A DNA stretch of 64,000 nt from DASQBT01 sp963746955 (lineage in GTDB: Bacteria > Pseudomonadota > Gammaproteobacteria > Burkholderiales > Thiobacillaceae), in assembly GCA_963746955.1 (NCBI GenBank), contig CAVVDR010000017.1, forward strand, positions 124,001 to 188,000. The letters are read 5' to 3'. Within the stretch, counting starts at the first letter, position 1, and each line of letters opens with the position of its first letter. Shown piece by piece: positions 44,926 through 53,948 of the stretch. The notes under the pieces are model-generated. The model was given only the letters and a program-made list of their open reading frames with translations. It was not told the origin of the DNA and did no database searches. The position numbers and the translations under genes were made by a program.

Positions 44926-44998
44926 GCCCCCGTAGCTCAGTTGGAAGAGCGCTGCTTTCGTAGGCTGGAGGTCGCCCGTTCGAATCGGGTCGGGGGTG
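44926..44998 (+). tRNA. tRNA-Thr-like gene (CGU) with a weak anticodon stem
   Basis: A 73-base cloverleaf: acceptor GCCCCCG / CGGGGGT (terminal G-U), D-stem GCTC/GAGC, loop AGTTGGAA, T-arm GCCCG-TTCGAAT-CGGGT. The anticodon loop TTCGTAG gives CGU (Thr). The stem CTGCT/GCTGG has a C-C mismatch and several G-U pairs, weaker than in normal tRNAs. CCA is not encoded. It is probably a foreign or degenerating tRNA. Confidence 0.65.
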
Positions 44999-45138
44999 CT
45001 TTCCATTTCAACAAGCGGATTCCTGAGGGCGTCAACACCCAGGAACCCGCAACCGAAGCCCGTATGAGGCGTAACGATTGCACCGGTAAGGGCCATCTAA
45101 GTATACCTCTCGCATGGGCTCCGTTCAAGGAGCCTGCT

Positions 45139-45450
45139 GTGAACGTCTTAAAGTAAGAGAAGAAGATTCAAGTCCTGAACGCGCTGATCGAGGGTTGCAG
45201 CATACGCAGTGTGGAGCGCATGACCGGCGTGCAACGCGACACCATAATGCGCTTAGGCGTCGAAATTGGTGCCAAGTGCGCACACATGCTCGATCAAAAA
45301 CTAACGAACCTGAATGTTCAAGAAGCGGAGATCGATGAGATTTGGTGTTATGTCGGGAAGAAGCAGAAGCACGTTACAGCACTCGACAACGAACGAGAAG
45401 TCGGTGACCAATGCACCTTTGTTGCTATGGATGCCAAGACTAAACTCTCC
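45139..45450 (+). pseudogene. IS1 family transposase remnant
   Basis: The reading frame from GTG 45139 gives VNVLK, a stop codon, then EKKIQVLNALIEGCSIRSVERMTG and further IS1-type sequence (RDTIMRLGVEIGAKCAHMLD; EIDEIWCYVGKKQKH) up to about residue 100. It then breaks into unrelated sequence. The early TAA probably replaced an Arg codon, and the C-terminal catalytic part is gone, so the element is dead. GGTAAG at 45085 may mark its left end. Confidence 0.8.
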
Positions 45451-46019
45451 TGTCGTCCGCGGCGGCCCGGGTTGAGGAACGCGCGGGGTGCGCGGCGAGC
45501 GCAGTTTCGGAATCGTGCTCGGCCCATGTCTCGGGGCTGGTCACCAAGCTGAACGGCGCAAGTGGTCCTTGCATGCAGGTAGGTAGACGGTTACGCGGGA
45601 TGGCCAGCTTTTCCATCATTTGTTGGAGATCGAGGCGAATGAATCCCTTGATGGCGGAACTCGCGGTTGGATCCATCCGCCGCAGGCGGTAATGCCGCAA
45701 CCGTCGACAGGATTGCTCTAATGCCGCCAGGCCGGCAAGCGATGGCTCGTAACTGGCGTGCGCCGTGCATAGGCGGCGCTTTGCTTCTGACGGCTTTGGA
45801 GAACCAGTGACAACCTGCACTTTCGGCTATGGCCGGTCCTCGGCCAGGCGGAATAATTGCACTGACTAGCGTCCGTGCTTCGCCATATGCCAGATATTCG
45901 AGAAAGTTGACATGATTGCCGCGCCCGCCCGGTACGGATAGCCACGTATTGACCGGTTAGACGCCACCAAGAACGCGAGGTCGCCCAATTCACTTGCGGG
46001 CCGCTATCACTTGAGAGCT
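45451..46019. other. No recognisable gene
   Basis: About 570 bases between the IS1 remnant and the DUF302 gene. Frames exist on the minus strand (45440-45820 and 45718-46023), but their products are Arg/Ser/Ala-rich and match nothing I know, and they overlap each other. Probably relic DNA. Confidence 0.4.
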
Positions 46020-46553
46020 TCACTTCATCTTGTAAAAATCAGCCAATGCCTGCAGAACTTCTTGCAGTTCCTTGCTGGCGACCTTGACCGCTTTCATCTG
46101 CTTGATGCCCAGGTGGCGCGCTTCATCTACGGGGTCCGAGATGCCGATGACAATTCTCCCCGCCTTGCCCGGCAATCCGCCAACAGCCTTGCCGGTGGCA
46201 TCTACACGGTACACGGCAAAGCGACAGGGGACGATAAGGGTGATATTGGGATCTTCCTTGATGGCCCGGGCCAAGTACTGGGACTTGCATGCATAAACCA
46301 CCTTGTTCTGGATATCCATCTGGTAGTTGTCTTTGAGTCCCTTGTCGATATTCTGCTCCTTCAGGACCTCCCAGTTCATGTTCTCGATTTCGGTCTCCAG
46401 ATGTTTCACCGCCTGGATGAAATCGACCGTGGCCGGCAAGTAAATGTAGTATGCGCCGCCCCTCTTATGTATATCTCCCGCCGAGGCGGGGGCAGCCAGA
46501 ACCAGCGACATTCCGAGAAAACACGTTTGAAAAATGAGTGGCAGATATTTCAT
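46020..46553 (-). CDS. Secreted DUF302 domain protein
   Basis: A 177-residue exported protein. The start at 46553 (MKYLPLIFQ) has AAGGA upstream and begins a signal peptide cleaved near residue 25 (APASAG). The mature part fits DUF302: an alpha/beta domain with VDFIQAVKHLETEIENMNW near the N-terminus, then KVVYACKSQYLARAIKEDPNITLIVPCRFAVY. Two Cys (YACK and VPCR) are conserved candidates. DUF302 proteins are frequent beside cytochromes in sulfur and metal oxidisers, which fits the neighbours. Function unknown. Confidence 0.82.
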   Translation of the reverse strand: MKYLPLIFQTCFLGMSLVLAAPASAGDIHKRGGAYYIYLPATVDFIQAVKHLETEIENMNWEVLKEQNIDKGLKDNYQMDIQNKVVYACKSQYLARAIKEDPNITLIVPCRFAVYRVDATGKAVGGLPGKAGRIVIGISDPVDEARHLGIKQMKAVKVASKELQEVLQALADFYKMK

Positions 46554-46710
46554 GGCATATCCTTCGATGAAAATTCCATTCGTGGCATATCCTGCAGAAG
46601 TCGGTCGCAAGACATACACCGTGATCTGACGAAGAACCCGGCGGCACTATCGAGATACTCAAACCGATAAGTCAACGCCTCGTCCTTTGGTCCAATCTTC
46701 ATGCACTGTC

Positions 46711-48675
46711 CTATGACATCGTTACGTAGCCGTATAGCACCAGGACCAGCAGGGTGAGGCTTGCAAAGATGAGGGCCGCCGTGAGCAGTCTGGCACCTTT
46801 CGCCATACGCGCCGATGGCGGTTTCACCAGGTACTTTTCGAGTTCACCGCTGGCGAGCAGTCGCTCATAGGCCAAAGCGTGATCATGCTTGAACTCTTCC
46901 AGCGGCACTGATCCGGTGAAGATGGACGTGCTCATCGGGAACTTGTCCGGACGGAAATGCACGTTGAAGTAGTGCACCGTAAAGAGGAATACGGCCGCCA
47001 GCAATGCCTCTTCCCCATGCGCGATGGTGGCGATGTTGAACACCCAGCCCGGCAGAACGATCGAGGTTATGGTCGGGAAGAACAGGAGTAAGCCCGTGCC
47101 CCCGATGATCGCCATACCCCAGAACGGCGCCCAGTAATCGAACTTCTGCCAGTACGACCAGTGGTCGAAACTTGGGCGCGGCGCCCGGCCGAGGAACCAG
47201 CGGAACATGGCTGCGATATCACGCAAGTCCTGCAAGCTGGGCACCAAGGAAGTGGGGCCGAACCAGGTAAAGGTCTTGCGATTACGCCAGATGTTGAAAC
47301 CGACCATGGCGAACTGGACCACGAACGCCGCCAACAAGGTGACCCCTGCGGCGCGGTGGATGATCGCTTCCATCTCGGGTCCACCAATCAGGCGGATCAC
47401 CATATGCGCCCACGCCGTATTCGCGAACTGCAAGGTGGTGCCGGTCAGCACCAGGGTGATGATGCTGAGCGCAAACAGCAGGTGAATCAGGCGCCAGAAG
47501 ACGCTGAAACGGCGGAAGTAGACCGTTGCAGGCTGGACCGGGTCGGGCTTGTAGCCCAGTCCTGCCTGGCGGTCCTTGTACTCGCGGTAGAACCACAGCA
47601 CGACATGGGTCCAGAAAAACAGGAATACACTGAAAATCAGGGCCTCCATGAATTTTGTGGTGATCCAGATGCCCGGATACTTGCTGAAGTCATGTGAATT
47701 GCCATGAGGCTGGAAGCTGGTGAAATTGGCCGTTGCACCCCTGTGGCAGGAACGGCAGGTCTCCAGGACATTCTTCGTGTTCACCCTTGATGCCGGGTCA
47801 TCAACCTTCCTGATGCCGTGGGCGCCGTGGCAGTCAAAACACTTAGCCGTATTGGTGTAACCCAGGCGTACCACCTGGCCATGGTAGGAAGCCAGATAGG
47901 ACTTTTGCTCCTCCTTATGGCAATTTCCGCAGTTCTGCGTGATGCTCAGCTTCGTCGCATCCCCCTGAGGCGAGTTAATGTTGTGGGTGGTGTGGCAGTC
48001 GGAGCAGACTGCGGCCCTGGCATTCTTCTGCTCTATCACGGCCTTGCCATGCACGGAGCTTAGATATTCAGCCTTTTCCTTCTCATGACAGCGACCGCAT
48101 ACCTCGGGATTCTTCAGACGGTGCCCGGGACTCTGTTCGCTGCCGATCGGACCAATGTTGTGAGCATCGTGGCAATCGGTGCAGGTGGCGTTGACCTTGC
48201 TATCGTCCAGTTTATTGGGTTGTGCATGGACTGAATGCAGATAACTGTCGGTTTGCTGGATCACCATCCTCAGCGTTTTGTACTCAGCGGTGGGGTGTTC
48301 CTGTTGCTCTGCCCACTTCTGCCTGTGGCATTCGATGCAACCTACGCGTATGGGTAAGGGCTCCTCATGGGGCAGCGCGGTGACGTTGTTGTGACACCCA
48401 ACGCAAAATTGCTTGCCGTGAGCACTGTGCTCAAATGCCGACTTGTCCACGAAGATATTGATTTCGGTCCCGTCCGGCCTCTTGACCGTCTTGGCTTCCT
48501 CATCGCCGTGGCAATTCATGCAGCGTTTGTTGGCAATGACTTTGGGTGCAGCATCGGCGCCCGCCTGAACGGATGGAGTATCCGCACCTTGAGAGAGGGG
48601 CGCGGCCAACAGGAGAAGAATCGCGGCCCGACTCCAGAACAGTGACCTCAAGATTTTTCCGGCCATTGTCGTCAT
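46711..48675 (-). CDS. Nine-haem cytochrome c fused to cytochrome b (CbcL-like quinone oxidoreductase)
   Basis: A roughly 654-residue protein with a signal peptide, a periplasmic domain holding nine C-x-x-C-H motifs (CMNCH, CVGCH, CIECH, CTDCH, CGRCH, CSDCH, CGNCH, CFDCH, CRSCH; about residues 45-325) and a C-terminal membrane cytochrome b (four to five helices, about 345-650) with His residues in HLLFALSIITLVLTG, IHRAAGVTLL and HGEEALLAAVFLFTVHYFNVHF (shown in part). Nine haems plus a HydC/FdnI-like b domain is the layout of Geobacter CbcL, which oxidises menaquinol for extracellular electron transfer. Start ATG 48675 is chosen for a GAGGG site; ATG 48666 is possible. Confidence 0.88.
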   Translation of the reverse strand: MTTMAGKILRSLFWSRAAILLLLAAPLSQGADTPSVQAGADAAPKVIANKRCMNCHGDEEAKTVKRPDGTEINIFVDKSAFEHSAHGKQFCVGCHNNVTALPHEEPLPIRVGCIECHRQKWAEQQEHPTAEYKTLRMVIQQTDSYLHSVHAQPNKLDDSKVNATCTDCHDAHNIGPIGSEQSPGHRLKNPEVCGRCHEKEKAEYLSSVHGKAVIEQKNARAAVCSDCHTTHNINSPQGDATKLSITQNCGNCHKEEQKSYLASYHGQVVRLGYTNTAKCFDCHGAHGIRKVDDPASRVNTKNVLETCRSCHRGATANFTSFQPHGNSHDFSKYPGIWITTKFMEALIFSVFLFFWTHVVLWFYREYKDRQAGLGYKPDPVQPATVYFRRFSVFWRLIHLLFALSIITLVLTGTTLQFANTAWAHMVIRLIGGPEMEAIIHRAAGVTLLAAFVVQFAMVGFNIWRNRKTFTWFGPTSLVPSLQDLRDIAAMFRWFLGRAPRPSFDHWSYWQKFDYWAPFWGMAIIGGTGLLLFFPTITSIVLPGWVFNIATIAHGEEALLAAVFLFTVHYFNVHFRPDKFPMSTSIFTGSVPLEEFKHDHALAYERLLASGELEKYLVKPPSARMAKGARLLTAALIFASLTLLVLVLYGYVTMS

Positions 48676-48707
48676 CCAGCCCTCTGGACCGCGGATATGG
48701 ACGCTGT

Positions 48708-49046
48708 CTACAGTGACAGGATCCACTTGGCTATGGCATCAGCATCCTTGACCGGAATATCGTCGTCACCAGCCATCTGGGTCTTCTTGCCCAATTTCTT
48801 GGCCCAGACTCCTTTGCTACCCTTCTTGATGATATCCACAAGCAACTTTTCGGCGCCCTTCTGAGCTTTGCGCCTTTCGGCAATTTCCTTGTAGCTGGGG
48901 CCTTCACTTCTTTGCCGGGCGGCACCCGGTTTGACTTCCAGCCTGTGGCAATCGCTGCACCCGTATTTGTCGGAAAGCTCCATGCTGGAAACTGCGGGAA
49001 CAGAAACGAAACCCGACAGCGCTATGGCAATAATGATGTAACGCAT
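48708..49046 (-). CDS. Small periplasmic c-type cytochrome
   Basis: A 112-residue monohaem cytochrome c. The signal peptide covers residues 1 to about 21, the haem motif CSDCH is at about 30-34 and a likely axial Met is in KKTQMAGDDDIP (about 91). It has the pattern of cytochrome c551/c552 (class I). The gene ends 33 bases before the start of the CbcL-like gene on the same strand, so the two are probably co-expressed and may exchange electrons in the periplasm. Confidence 0.88.
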   Translation of the reverse strand: MRYIIIAIALSGFVSVPAVSSMELSDKYGCSDCHRLEVKPGAARQRSEGPSYKEIAERRKAQKGAEKLLVDIIKKGSKGVWAKKLGKKTQMAGDDDIPVKDADAIAKWILSL

Positions 49047-49445
49047 TTTTTCAGCCTCACAGGAATAAGTGGGTTAATACCGCGTGCTTACCATTCCTAC
49101 ATAGACTTAGTCAGCCTAGTTGAAATTTTCAAGGCATTCAATGGTTTTGAATTAGATAAACTAATAACCTTGACAAGATAACGGTTTATTTGTTCGGTGG
49201 GATCGCCCTGATCTTGGTCGTCGCCATAGAAACCTGCTCGCCATCTGGCCGGCAAGCGGCGGCGGTGGGGAGTCGGCTGGGTGATCACAGTGCCCAGAAC
49301 AGAACGCCAGTGCGCGGAGGAAGCTCGAAAAGATGGCACGGTGCACGTGGCATGCTGCCCCGGCGCTGGTCAGGCCGGTCTGCCCGCAATGCCCTGGTCG
49401 CCCGGTCATTCCGTTCGAGCCAGGGTAAGAACCGCACGCAGAGAA
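49047..49445. other. No recognisable gene
   Basis: About 400 bases. The left part (49090-49190) is A+T-rich with TTGACA-like and TAATA-like motifs and is probably the promoter of the cytochrome gene. The right part lies beyond the stop of the GtrA gene. No terminator with a T-run was found. Confidence 0.4.
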
Positions 49446-49877
49446 TTACCGCTGTCCGAATACGAAGCGCTTCAAGAACACGAGGCTTATCAGCGCGGTC
49501 AATCCCATGCAGGCAAGCCACGCAAGGTTGTGATTGAGATGAAGGCGAACGGCGAGAAACCAGTTCAGGCTGGTCGTTGCCACGGCAGTGCCGGAATACA
49601 TGACGTAGGCACGCCGCAGGCTGGGCCAGTAGCGGCCAGGTTCGTCGAAGGTCAGCCAGCGGTGCAGCGCATGCTGGCGCGACACGTTTATGAGAAAGGC
49701 CAGCAGCCAGCTTGTCGTTGCCCTGGGCTCGATCGGATTCAAGACATAGATGAGCAGGTAGGTGAAGTATCCAATCATGGCGCCGAGACAGGCGGTTGCC
49801 ACAATGCGCAGGTATTCCGGCATTGCCCGGTAACGCCGCAGGCATGATTGTGCGAGCCGCCTCATTTGTTGGTGCAT
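49446..49877 (-). CDS. GtrA family membrane protein (flippase-like)
   Basis: A 143-residue protein with four predicted membrane helices in the GtrA fold (EYLRIVATACLGAMIGYFTYLL; WLLAFLINVSRQHALHRWLTF; LNWFLAVRLHLN; ALISLVFLKRFVFG, shown in part). GtrA proteins move polyprenyl-phosphate-linked sugars or similar lipids across the membrane. Start ATG 49877 is 13 bases after the CdsA-like stop; ATG 49865 is possible. It is the last gene of the minus-strand lipid operon and could flip its product. Confidence 0.82.
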   Translation of the reverse strand: MHQQMRRLAQSCLRRYRAMPEYLRIVATACLGAMIGYFTYLLIYVLNPIEPRATTSWLLAFLINVSRQHALHRWLTFDEPGRYWPSLRRAYVMYSGTAVATTSLNWFLAVRLHLNHNLAWLACMGLTALISLVFLKRFVFGQR

Positions 49878-49890
49878 GGACAATCTGATG

Positions 49891-50619
49891 TCAACGAGCC
49901 AGGAACGACAACCAGGCCCCGCCAAGTGCGAGCGCGGGGAGAAAACTGTCGAACCGGTCAAGCACTCCGCCGTGTCCTGGCAGCAAGCGGCCGAAGTCCT
50001 TGATCCCGGAGCGCCGCTTGAGCCAGGAAGCGGAAAGGTCGCCGCACAGGGCGGCGGCGCACAGGATGAGGCCGGTCTGCACAGCGCCTTCGACCGACTG
50101 CCCAACCATGGCTCGAAGCGCGGAGGCGATGCAGAGCGCCGCCATGGCGCCGGCGAGCGCGCCTTCTATCGTCTTGCCCGGGCTGATGCGTGGTACGAGC
50201 TGGTGTCGTCCCATGATCTGCCCGCCCGTCTGACTGAAGCCATCGAAGCCGGCAACGACGACATAGATGAAGGCCACGCTGGTGGGAGCAAGCAGAGCCA
50301 GAACGGCCATGCAGGTTGCGCCAAGGACGCTGTAGCACAGCCAGAACACCATGCGCGGCGGGCCGTTGGCTCGTGGCATGCGGCGCAAGGCCGCAGCAAC
50401 CTCGATTGCCCCAAGAACAAGAATCACGGTTACCAGACCGACCAGCCACTCTGTACCCAAATGAGCGGCCGCCAGAACTGCGGAGACGATGGCAAGGTAG
50501 ACGAAATATTTGACCCACCTTGCGCGCCGTACATCCGGGGCTACCCGGGCAGACGACACGGCCATCAGTACTGCGCCTGCCAGAAAGCACCCGAGAACGA
50601 TGAAGATCAGACGCTCCAT
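49891..50619 (-). CDS. cdsA: Phosphatidate cytidylyltransferase-like protein (CdsA family)
   Basis: A 242-residue membrane protein of the CdsA family, seven or eight helices. The family signature near the C-terminus is present: SWLKRRSGIKDFGRLLPGHGGVLDR (about residues 200-224, shown in part), with metal-binding Asp and His. An additional PRISPGKTIEGALAG segment (about 143-157) fits the CTP site. CdsA makes CDP-lipids from CTP and a lipid phosphate. Here it may use the usual phosphatidate or a prenyl phosphate. The reading frame start overlaps a small gene (50607-50759) by 13 bases. Confidence 0.9.
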   Translation of the reverse strand: MERLIFIVLGCFLAGAVLMAVSSARVAPDVRRARWVKYFVYLAIVSAVLAAAHLGTEWLVGLVTVILVLGAIEVAAALRRMPRANGPPRMVFWLCYSVLGATCMAVLALLAPTSVAFIYVVVAGFDGFSQTGGQIMGRHQLVPRISPGKTIEGALAGAMAALCIASALRAMVGQSVEGAVQTGLILCAAALCGDLSASWLKRRSGIKDFGRLLPGHGGVLDRFDSFLPALALGGAWLSFLAR

Positions 50620-50759
50620 CTTTTCCCTCCATGCTGCAGGCGATTCATTGCGGACAGGGGACGAATGACTTCCACTGTTACGATATCGCGCGGATCAAAA
50701 CTGAGGCGCTCCGTGCGGCTGTTTTCCGCGCGTTCGGGCGGCAAGCGTTTGGATTTCAT
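50607..50759 (-). CDS. Small protein of 50 residues within the lipid operon
   Basis: A 50-residue frame that would be easy to miss. Its ATG (50759-50757) overlaps the stop of the CDP-alcohol phosphatidyltransferase as ATGA, and its stop lies 13 bases inside the CdsA-like gene. The protein is polar and basic (MKSKRLPPERAENSRTERL start) with one hydrophobic stretch (DIVTVEVIRPLSAMN), so it is cytosolic or membrane-associated rather than transmembrane. Tight coupling on both sides argues it is translated. Function unknown. Confidence 0.55.
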   Translation of the reverse strand: MKSKRLPPERAENSRTERLSFDPRDIVTVEVIRPLSAMNRLQHGGKRWSV

Positions 50760-51337
50760 GAATGCCTTGCGCGTCTTCTCAATAACCAGTAGAGCCCGCC
50801 CACGTTGGGCGTCCACTCCCGCAGCATGGCGAGCAGGAAGAATTCCTCAAGCTGGCTGGCGACGGCGAGGCATACTCCGGTCCAGAACAGCCAGGCATTG
50901 AAACCCCATAGGAACAATACGGCGATGAATCCGCCCAAGGCATAGGCGGTTGCGCGTGACAGGAAAGTGTGGAAGCTGGCCATCCGGCCGTAACGCAGAA
51001 AGCCGGCAAGACTGCCGCCTATCCAAAGGCCGACCACCAAAAAGAAGATGCCGGCATTGTCGCTGACCACGTGCGGATGGAACACCCAGATCCCGTAAGC
51101 CGCTACACCGAACAGCAAAAGGTCGGCCATTGAATCAAGTCGCGCGCCGAGCTCCGAAGTGAATCCGAAATAACGCGCAATGGCGCCGTCAAGAATGTCG
51201 CTCAGCAGCGCCGCGACCAGCAGCCAGGCAAAGGCCTCGCGCTGCCCAAAATAAGCCAGTGCCACCAGCACGGGAGTTGCGGCCAGCCGCAAGGCGGAAA
51301 TGATGTTGGGTATGTGGGACGCGGACAGCGGCATCAT
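50756..51337 (-). CDS. CDP-alcohol phosphatidyltransferase
   Basis: A 193-residue membrane enzyme with the full catalytic motif D-x2-D-G-x2-A-R-x8-G-x3-D-x3-D (D47 I L D50 G51 A I A R ... G A R L D S M A D). Start ATG 51337 (or 51334) behind AGGAGGAGG, a very strong ribosome site. The family joins a CDP-lipid with an alcohol (glycerol-phosphate, inositol, serine or another). Clustering with CdsA and acyl/prenyl enzymes suggests a non-standard alcohol or lipid. Confidence 0.92.
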   Translation of the reverse strand: MMPLSASHIPNIISALRLAATPVLVALAYFGQREAFAWLLVAALLSDILDGAIARYFGFTSELGARLDSMADLLLFGVAAYGIWVFHPHVVSDNAGIFFLVVGLWIGGSLAGFLRYGRMASFHTFLSRATAYALGGFIAVLFLWGFNAWLFWTGVCLAVASQLEEFFLLAMLREWTPNVGGLYWLLRRRARHS

Positions 51338-51381
51338 GCCTCCTCCTGAAATTGTCTTGTTTGCTTCGCCAGGCCGAAGGC

Positions 51382-52962
51382 TCACAGGCTGGCGTCGAGT
51401 TTGGCCTGCAGGCCGGGATAATCGATCTTGGCATTGTGCCGCGCGTCCAGGGGAATGCGGGAAACGCTGACCACGCGGTCTATGCCGGCCCACGGCACGG
51501 CCTTTGCCAGGTCTTCCGGATCGGCGCGATCGGCGCTGGGTCTCAATTCCACGACCAGAAGTCGCTGGCCGCGATAAGAGACGAAAGCCGTGCGGGCAAT
51601 TCTGGAATCGTCGGCCAGGACCGCCTCGACCATGAGCGGGTACCGGCCGTCCGGTGCTTCGCCCAGACGCGCAGCGCAGCGGCCGGTGAGCCACAAGCGA
51701 TTCTGCTCATCAAGCCAGCCCGAATCGCCGGTGCGGTGCCAGACCTTGCCGCCAACACGGAACTTGGTTTCTGCATCGCCGTGGCCATTCAAATACCCGG
51801 CCGAAACATGAGGGCCGCTCACCACAATCTCGCCGCGTGCGCCGCAGGGCAGAGCCATGCCGTGCATTGCCGCGTCAGAGAGGCTCGCCAGCGGCTGGCC
51901 CCAGCGATCCGGCAGGATCGCGAGCCTGATTTCGGCAACGGGCTTGCCTGCCGGGAGTCCTGAGCCCTGTTTGATGGCTGCGCGATCGGCAAGACTGATC
52001 GCTTCGTGCGCGAGCAGGGCGATGGGTTCGGCCTCGGTGGAACCATATAGCGCAGCTACCCGGGCCAGCGGTGCAACTTGTGCAAACTTGTCCAATACGC
52101 GCGGGAACACCGGTGCACCGCCAGCGAAGACGGCACGCAGCGAGGCCAGGGGCCGGCCAAGCGCCAGGCTGTAATCGGCAAGGCGCTCCACCAGGGACGG
52201 CGAGGCCAGCAGGCTGTCGGCATTCCATCTGCTGATGGCGCCGGCAATGCGGGCCGGGTCCGCTGCGCCCGGCCTGCGCAGATCCACATCGGGGATCAGG
52301 CTGGTTACTCCGCGGCCGAGATTGGCCATTACCAGGGCCGGCATGGTGGCCAGGTTGATGCCGCCCGGACGCAGATCCAGGTGCCTCGCCAGAATGTCCT
52401 GGGTCGCCGCCAACAAATTGTGATTGCGCAGCAGGCCCTTGGCGGCGCCCGTGCTGCCGCTGGTGAAGCTGAGCATGGCAGGCGCATCGTCCAGATCGGT
52501 GAGCGCGTATTCGATGGGAGGCATGCTCTGCGCAGCATTGAGTGAGGTCGTTCCCGGAAACCACCCGTGCGCGACAAACGCCGGCTTGATGGCGCGCAGT
52601 TCCGGTTTCAGCAGGCGCAACAGACAGGCCAGCGGGCTGCCCACGAAGACCTTCAAAGGCAGGGAGCCGCGGCAGTGTTCGAGCTGGGCGGCGGCCTTCG
52701 CGGGGTCGATGAAGATCAGAACCGCGCCCAGCCTGAGCGCGGCGGCGATAACCTCGTAGAGAACAGCGGACATGGGCACCAGCATCACGATGCCGTCGCC
52801 GCAGCCCACGCCTGCCTTTGCCAATAGAGCTGCAATCTGCATGGACCGGGTGCGCAGATCGGCAAACGAGGTACTGCGTTCCGCGCCCCATGGTCCGTCG
52901 ATGATGGCTGGCGCATCCGGGGTGCGGCGTGCGGCCTCATCCAACAATGCAACGATGTTCAC
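51382..52962 (-). CDS. AMP-forming acyl-CoA synthetase/ligase (OleC-like)
   Basis: A 526-residue adenylate-forming enzyme. A3-type motif SFTSGSTGAAKG is near residue 155-166, A5-type LYGSTEAEPI near 310, A7-type RTGDSGWLDEQNRL near 415-428; the C-terminal lysine region is DARHNAKIDYPGLQ. The GTG start (52962) overlaps the stop of the GNAT gene as GTGA. It resembles fatty acid-CoA ligases such as OleC. It probably activates an acyl chain for use by a neighbour (for example the GNAT protein). Confidence 0.88.
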   Translation of the reverse strand: MNIVALLDEAARRTPDAPAIIDGPWGAERSTSFADLRTRSMQIAALLAKAGVGCGDGIVMLVPMSAVLYEVIAAALRLGAVLIFIDPAKAAAQLEHCRGSLPLKVFVGSPLACLLRLLKPELRAIKPAFVAHGWFPGTTSLNAAQSMPPIEYALTDLDDAPAMLSFTSGSTGAAKGLLRNHNLLAATQDILARHLDLRPGGINLATMPALVMANLGRGVTSLIPDVDLRRPGAADPARIAGAISRWNADSLLASPSLVERLADYSLALGRPLASLRAVFAGGAPVFPRVLDKFAQVAPLARVAALYGSTEAEPIALLAHEAISLADRAAIKQGSGLPAGKPVAEIRLAILPDRWGQPLASLSDAAMHGMALPCGARGEIVVSGPHVSAGYLNGHGDAETKFRVGGKVWHRTGDSGWLDEQNRLWLTGRCAARLGEAPDGRYPLMVEAVLADDSRIARTAFVSYRGQRLLVVELRPSADRADPEDLAKAVPWAGIDRVVSVSRIPLDARHNAKIDYPGLQAKLDASL

Positions 52963-53942
52963 AAAGGTTTGGCGTAGAGGGTGTAGCGGCGGAAATCGCG
53001 CATCAGGGGCCGATCCAGCAGGCGTGAAGCATTGTCTTCGTGCATCAGGGCATGGATGGTGCGGTGCATGCCGAGCGCGCGTGCGGATTGGTTGATCCGC
53101 GCCAGCATCACGGCCGCGAGCCCCTTGCCGTGATGGGCCTGTTGAACCGCGATGCTCTTGACGACGACCGTGTCCACAGGCTCGCCGCGCCGTGCCTGCA
53201 GCAGGTCCGGCAGTGCCAGGCAGAAGGCGACCGGGGCGCCGTGCCACTCCATGATCAGGACCAGCTCCGGCCTGATCTGGGCCAGGAGCGGAGTGTAGAG
53301 ATCAAGGAATTCGGCCTCGGTAATTGGGACATAGAGAAAGTTGTCGCGAAATGCCTCGCGGGAGACTTGCCACAATCGTCCCAGTTCCGCGTCAAGGTCG
53401 TGGCTTGCGAGGGGACGCAGCGAATAGCCTTTGCGTTCCAGGCGCTGCATCAGGGCGCTGCGGTCCTTGCAGCGGGCATTGTCTTCGTTGATCGAGGAAT
53501 AGAACTGCGCCAATGGATGAAAACCCGCGGCCTCGAAGTGCAGGGGCCAGTCATCCGGATTGTCCGGCTCAAGAAAGAAGCGCGGTGCGTCGCCGCGCGC
53601 GGTGAGGAACCGATAGCGGCGCCAGGTGCTGCCATCCATGGGGCCGATTGCCACACTGCAACCCTGCAGAGTAAGTGCCCGACACGCGTCACTGAGGATT
53701 GTTGCGGCACTGAAGCGGTCTTTCTCCGCGTAGTGGCCGATCAGGCCCACCCGCTCGTCGGGCAGCTCGGGCACTTGGCGCCACCAGAGTGCGGCACGCA
53801 CTAGCAGGCGGCCTTGATTTCGCAACATGAGGAGCGCATCGGGGGCCTGCTGCCGCACCATCGCAGGGCTCAGATCCGACAGGCCCTTGATGCTGCAGAA
53901 GAGTTCGAGGTCGGCTTGATCGAGGGGACTGATGACGGTCAT
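52959..53942 (-). CDS. GNAT family acyltransferase
   Basis: A 327-residue protein with the GNAT fold in its C-terminal half: VVKSIAVQQAHHGKGLAAVMLARI (about 244-267, shown in part) holds the pyrophosphate-binding H-x-G-K-G-x-A motif. The N-terminal half is a diverged GNAT-like domain (two-domain protein). Start ATG 53942 is six bases after the upstream stop. Together with the adjacent ligase it could transfer an acyl or aminoacyl group onto a lipid headgroup. Substrate unknown. Confidence 0.85.
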   Translation of the reverse strand: MTVISPLDQADLELFCSIKGLSDLSPAMVRQQAPDALLMLRNQGRLLVRAALWWRQVPELPDERVGLIGHYAEKDRFSAATILSDACRALTLQGCSVAIGPMDGSTWRRYRFLTARGDAPRFFLEPDNPDDWPLHFEAAGFHPLAQFYSSINEDNARCKDRSALMQRLERKGYSLRPLASHDLDAELGRLWQVSREAFRDNFLYVPITEAEFLDLYTPLLAQIRPELVLIMEWHGAPVAFCLALPDLLQARRGEPVDTVVVKSIAVQQAHHGKGLAAVMLARINQSARALGMHRTIHALMHEDNASRLLDRPLMRDFRRYTLYAKPL

Positions 53943-53948
53943 GGAGGA

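Noticed and set aside
45718..46023. 101-codon minus-strand frame
   Set aside because: Ser/Arg-rich, no family match, overlaps another frame and lies in relic DNA.
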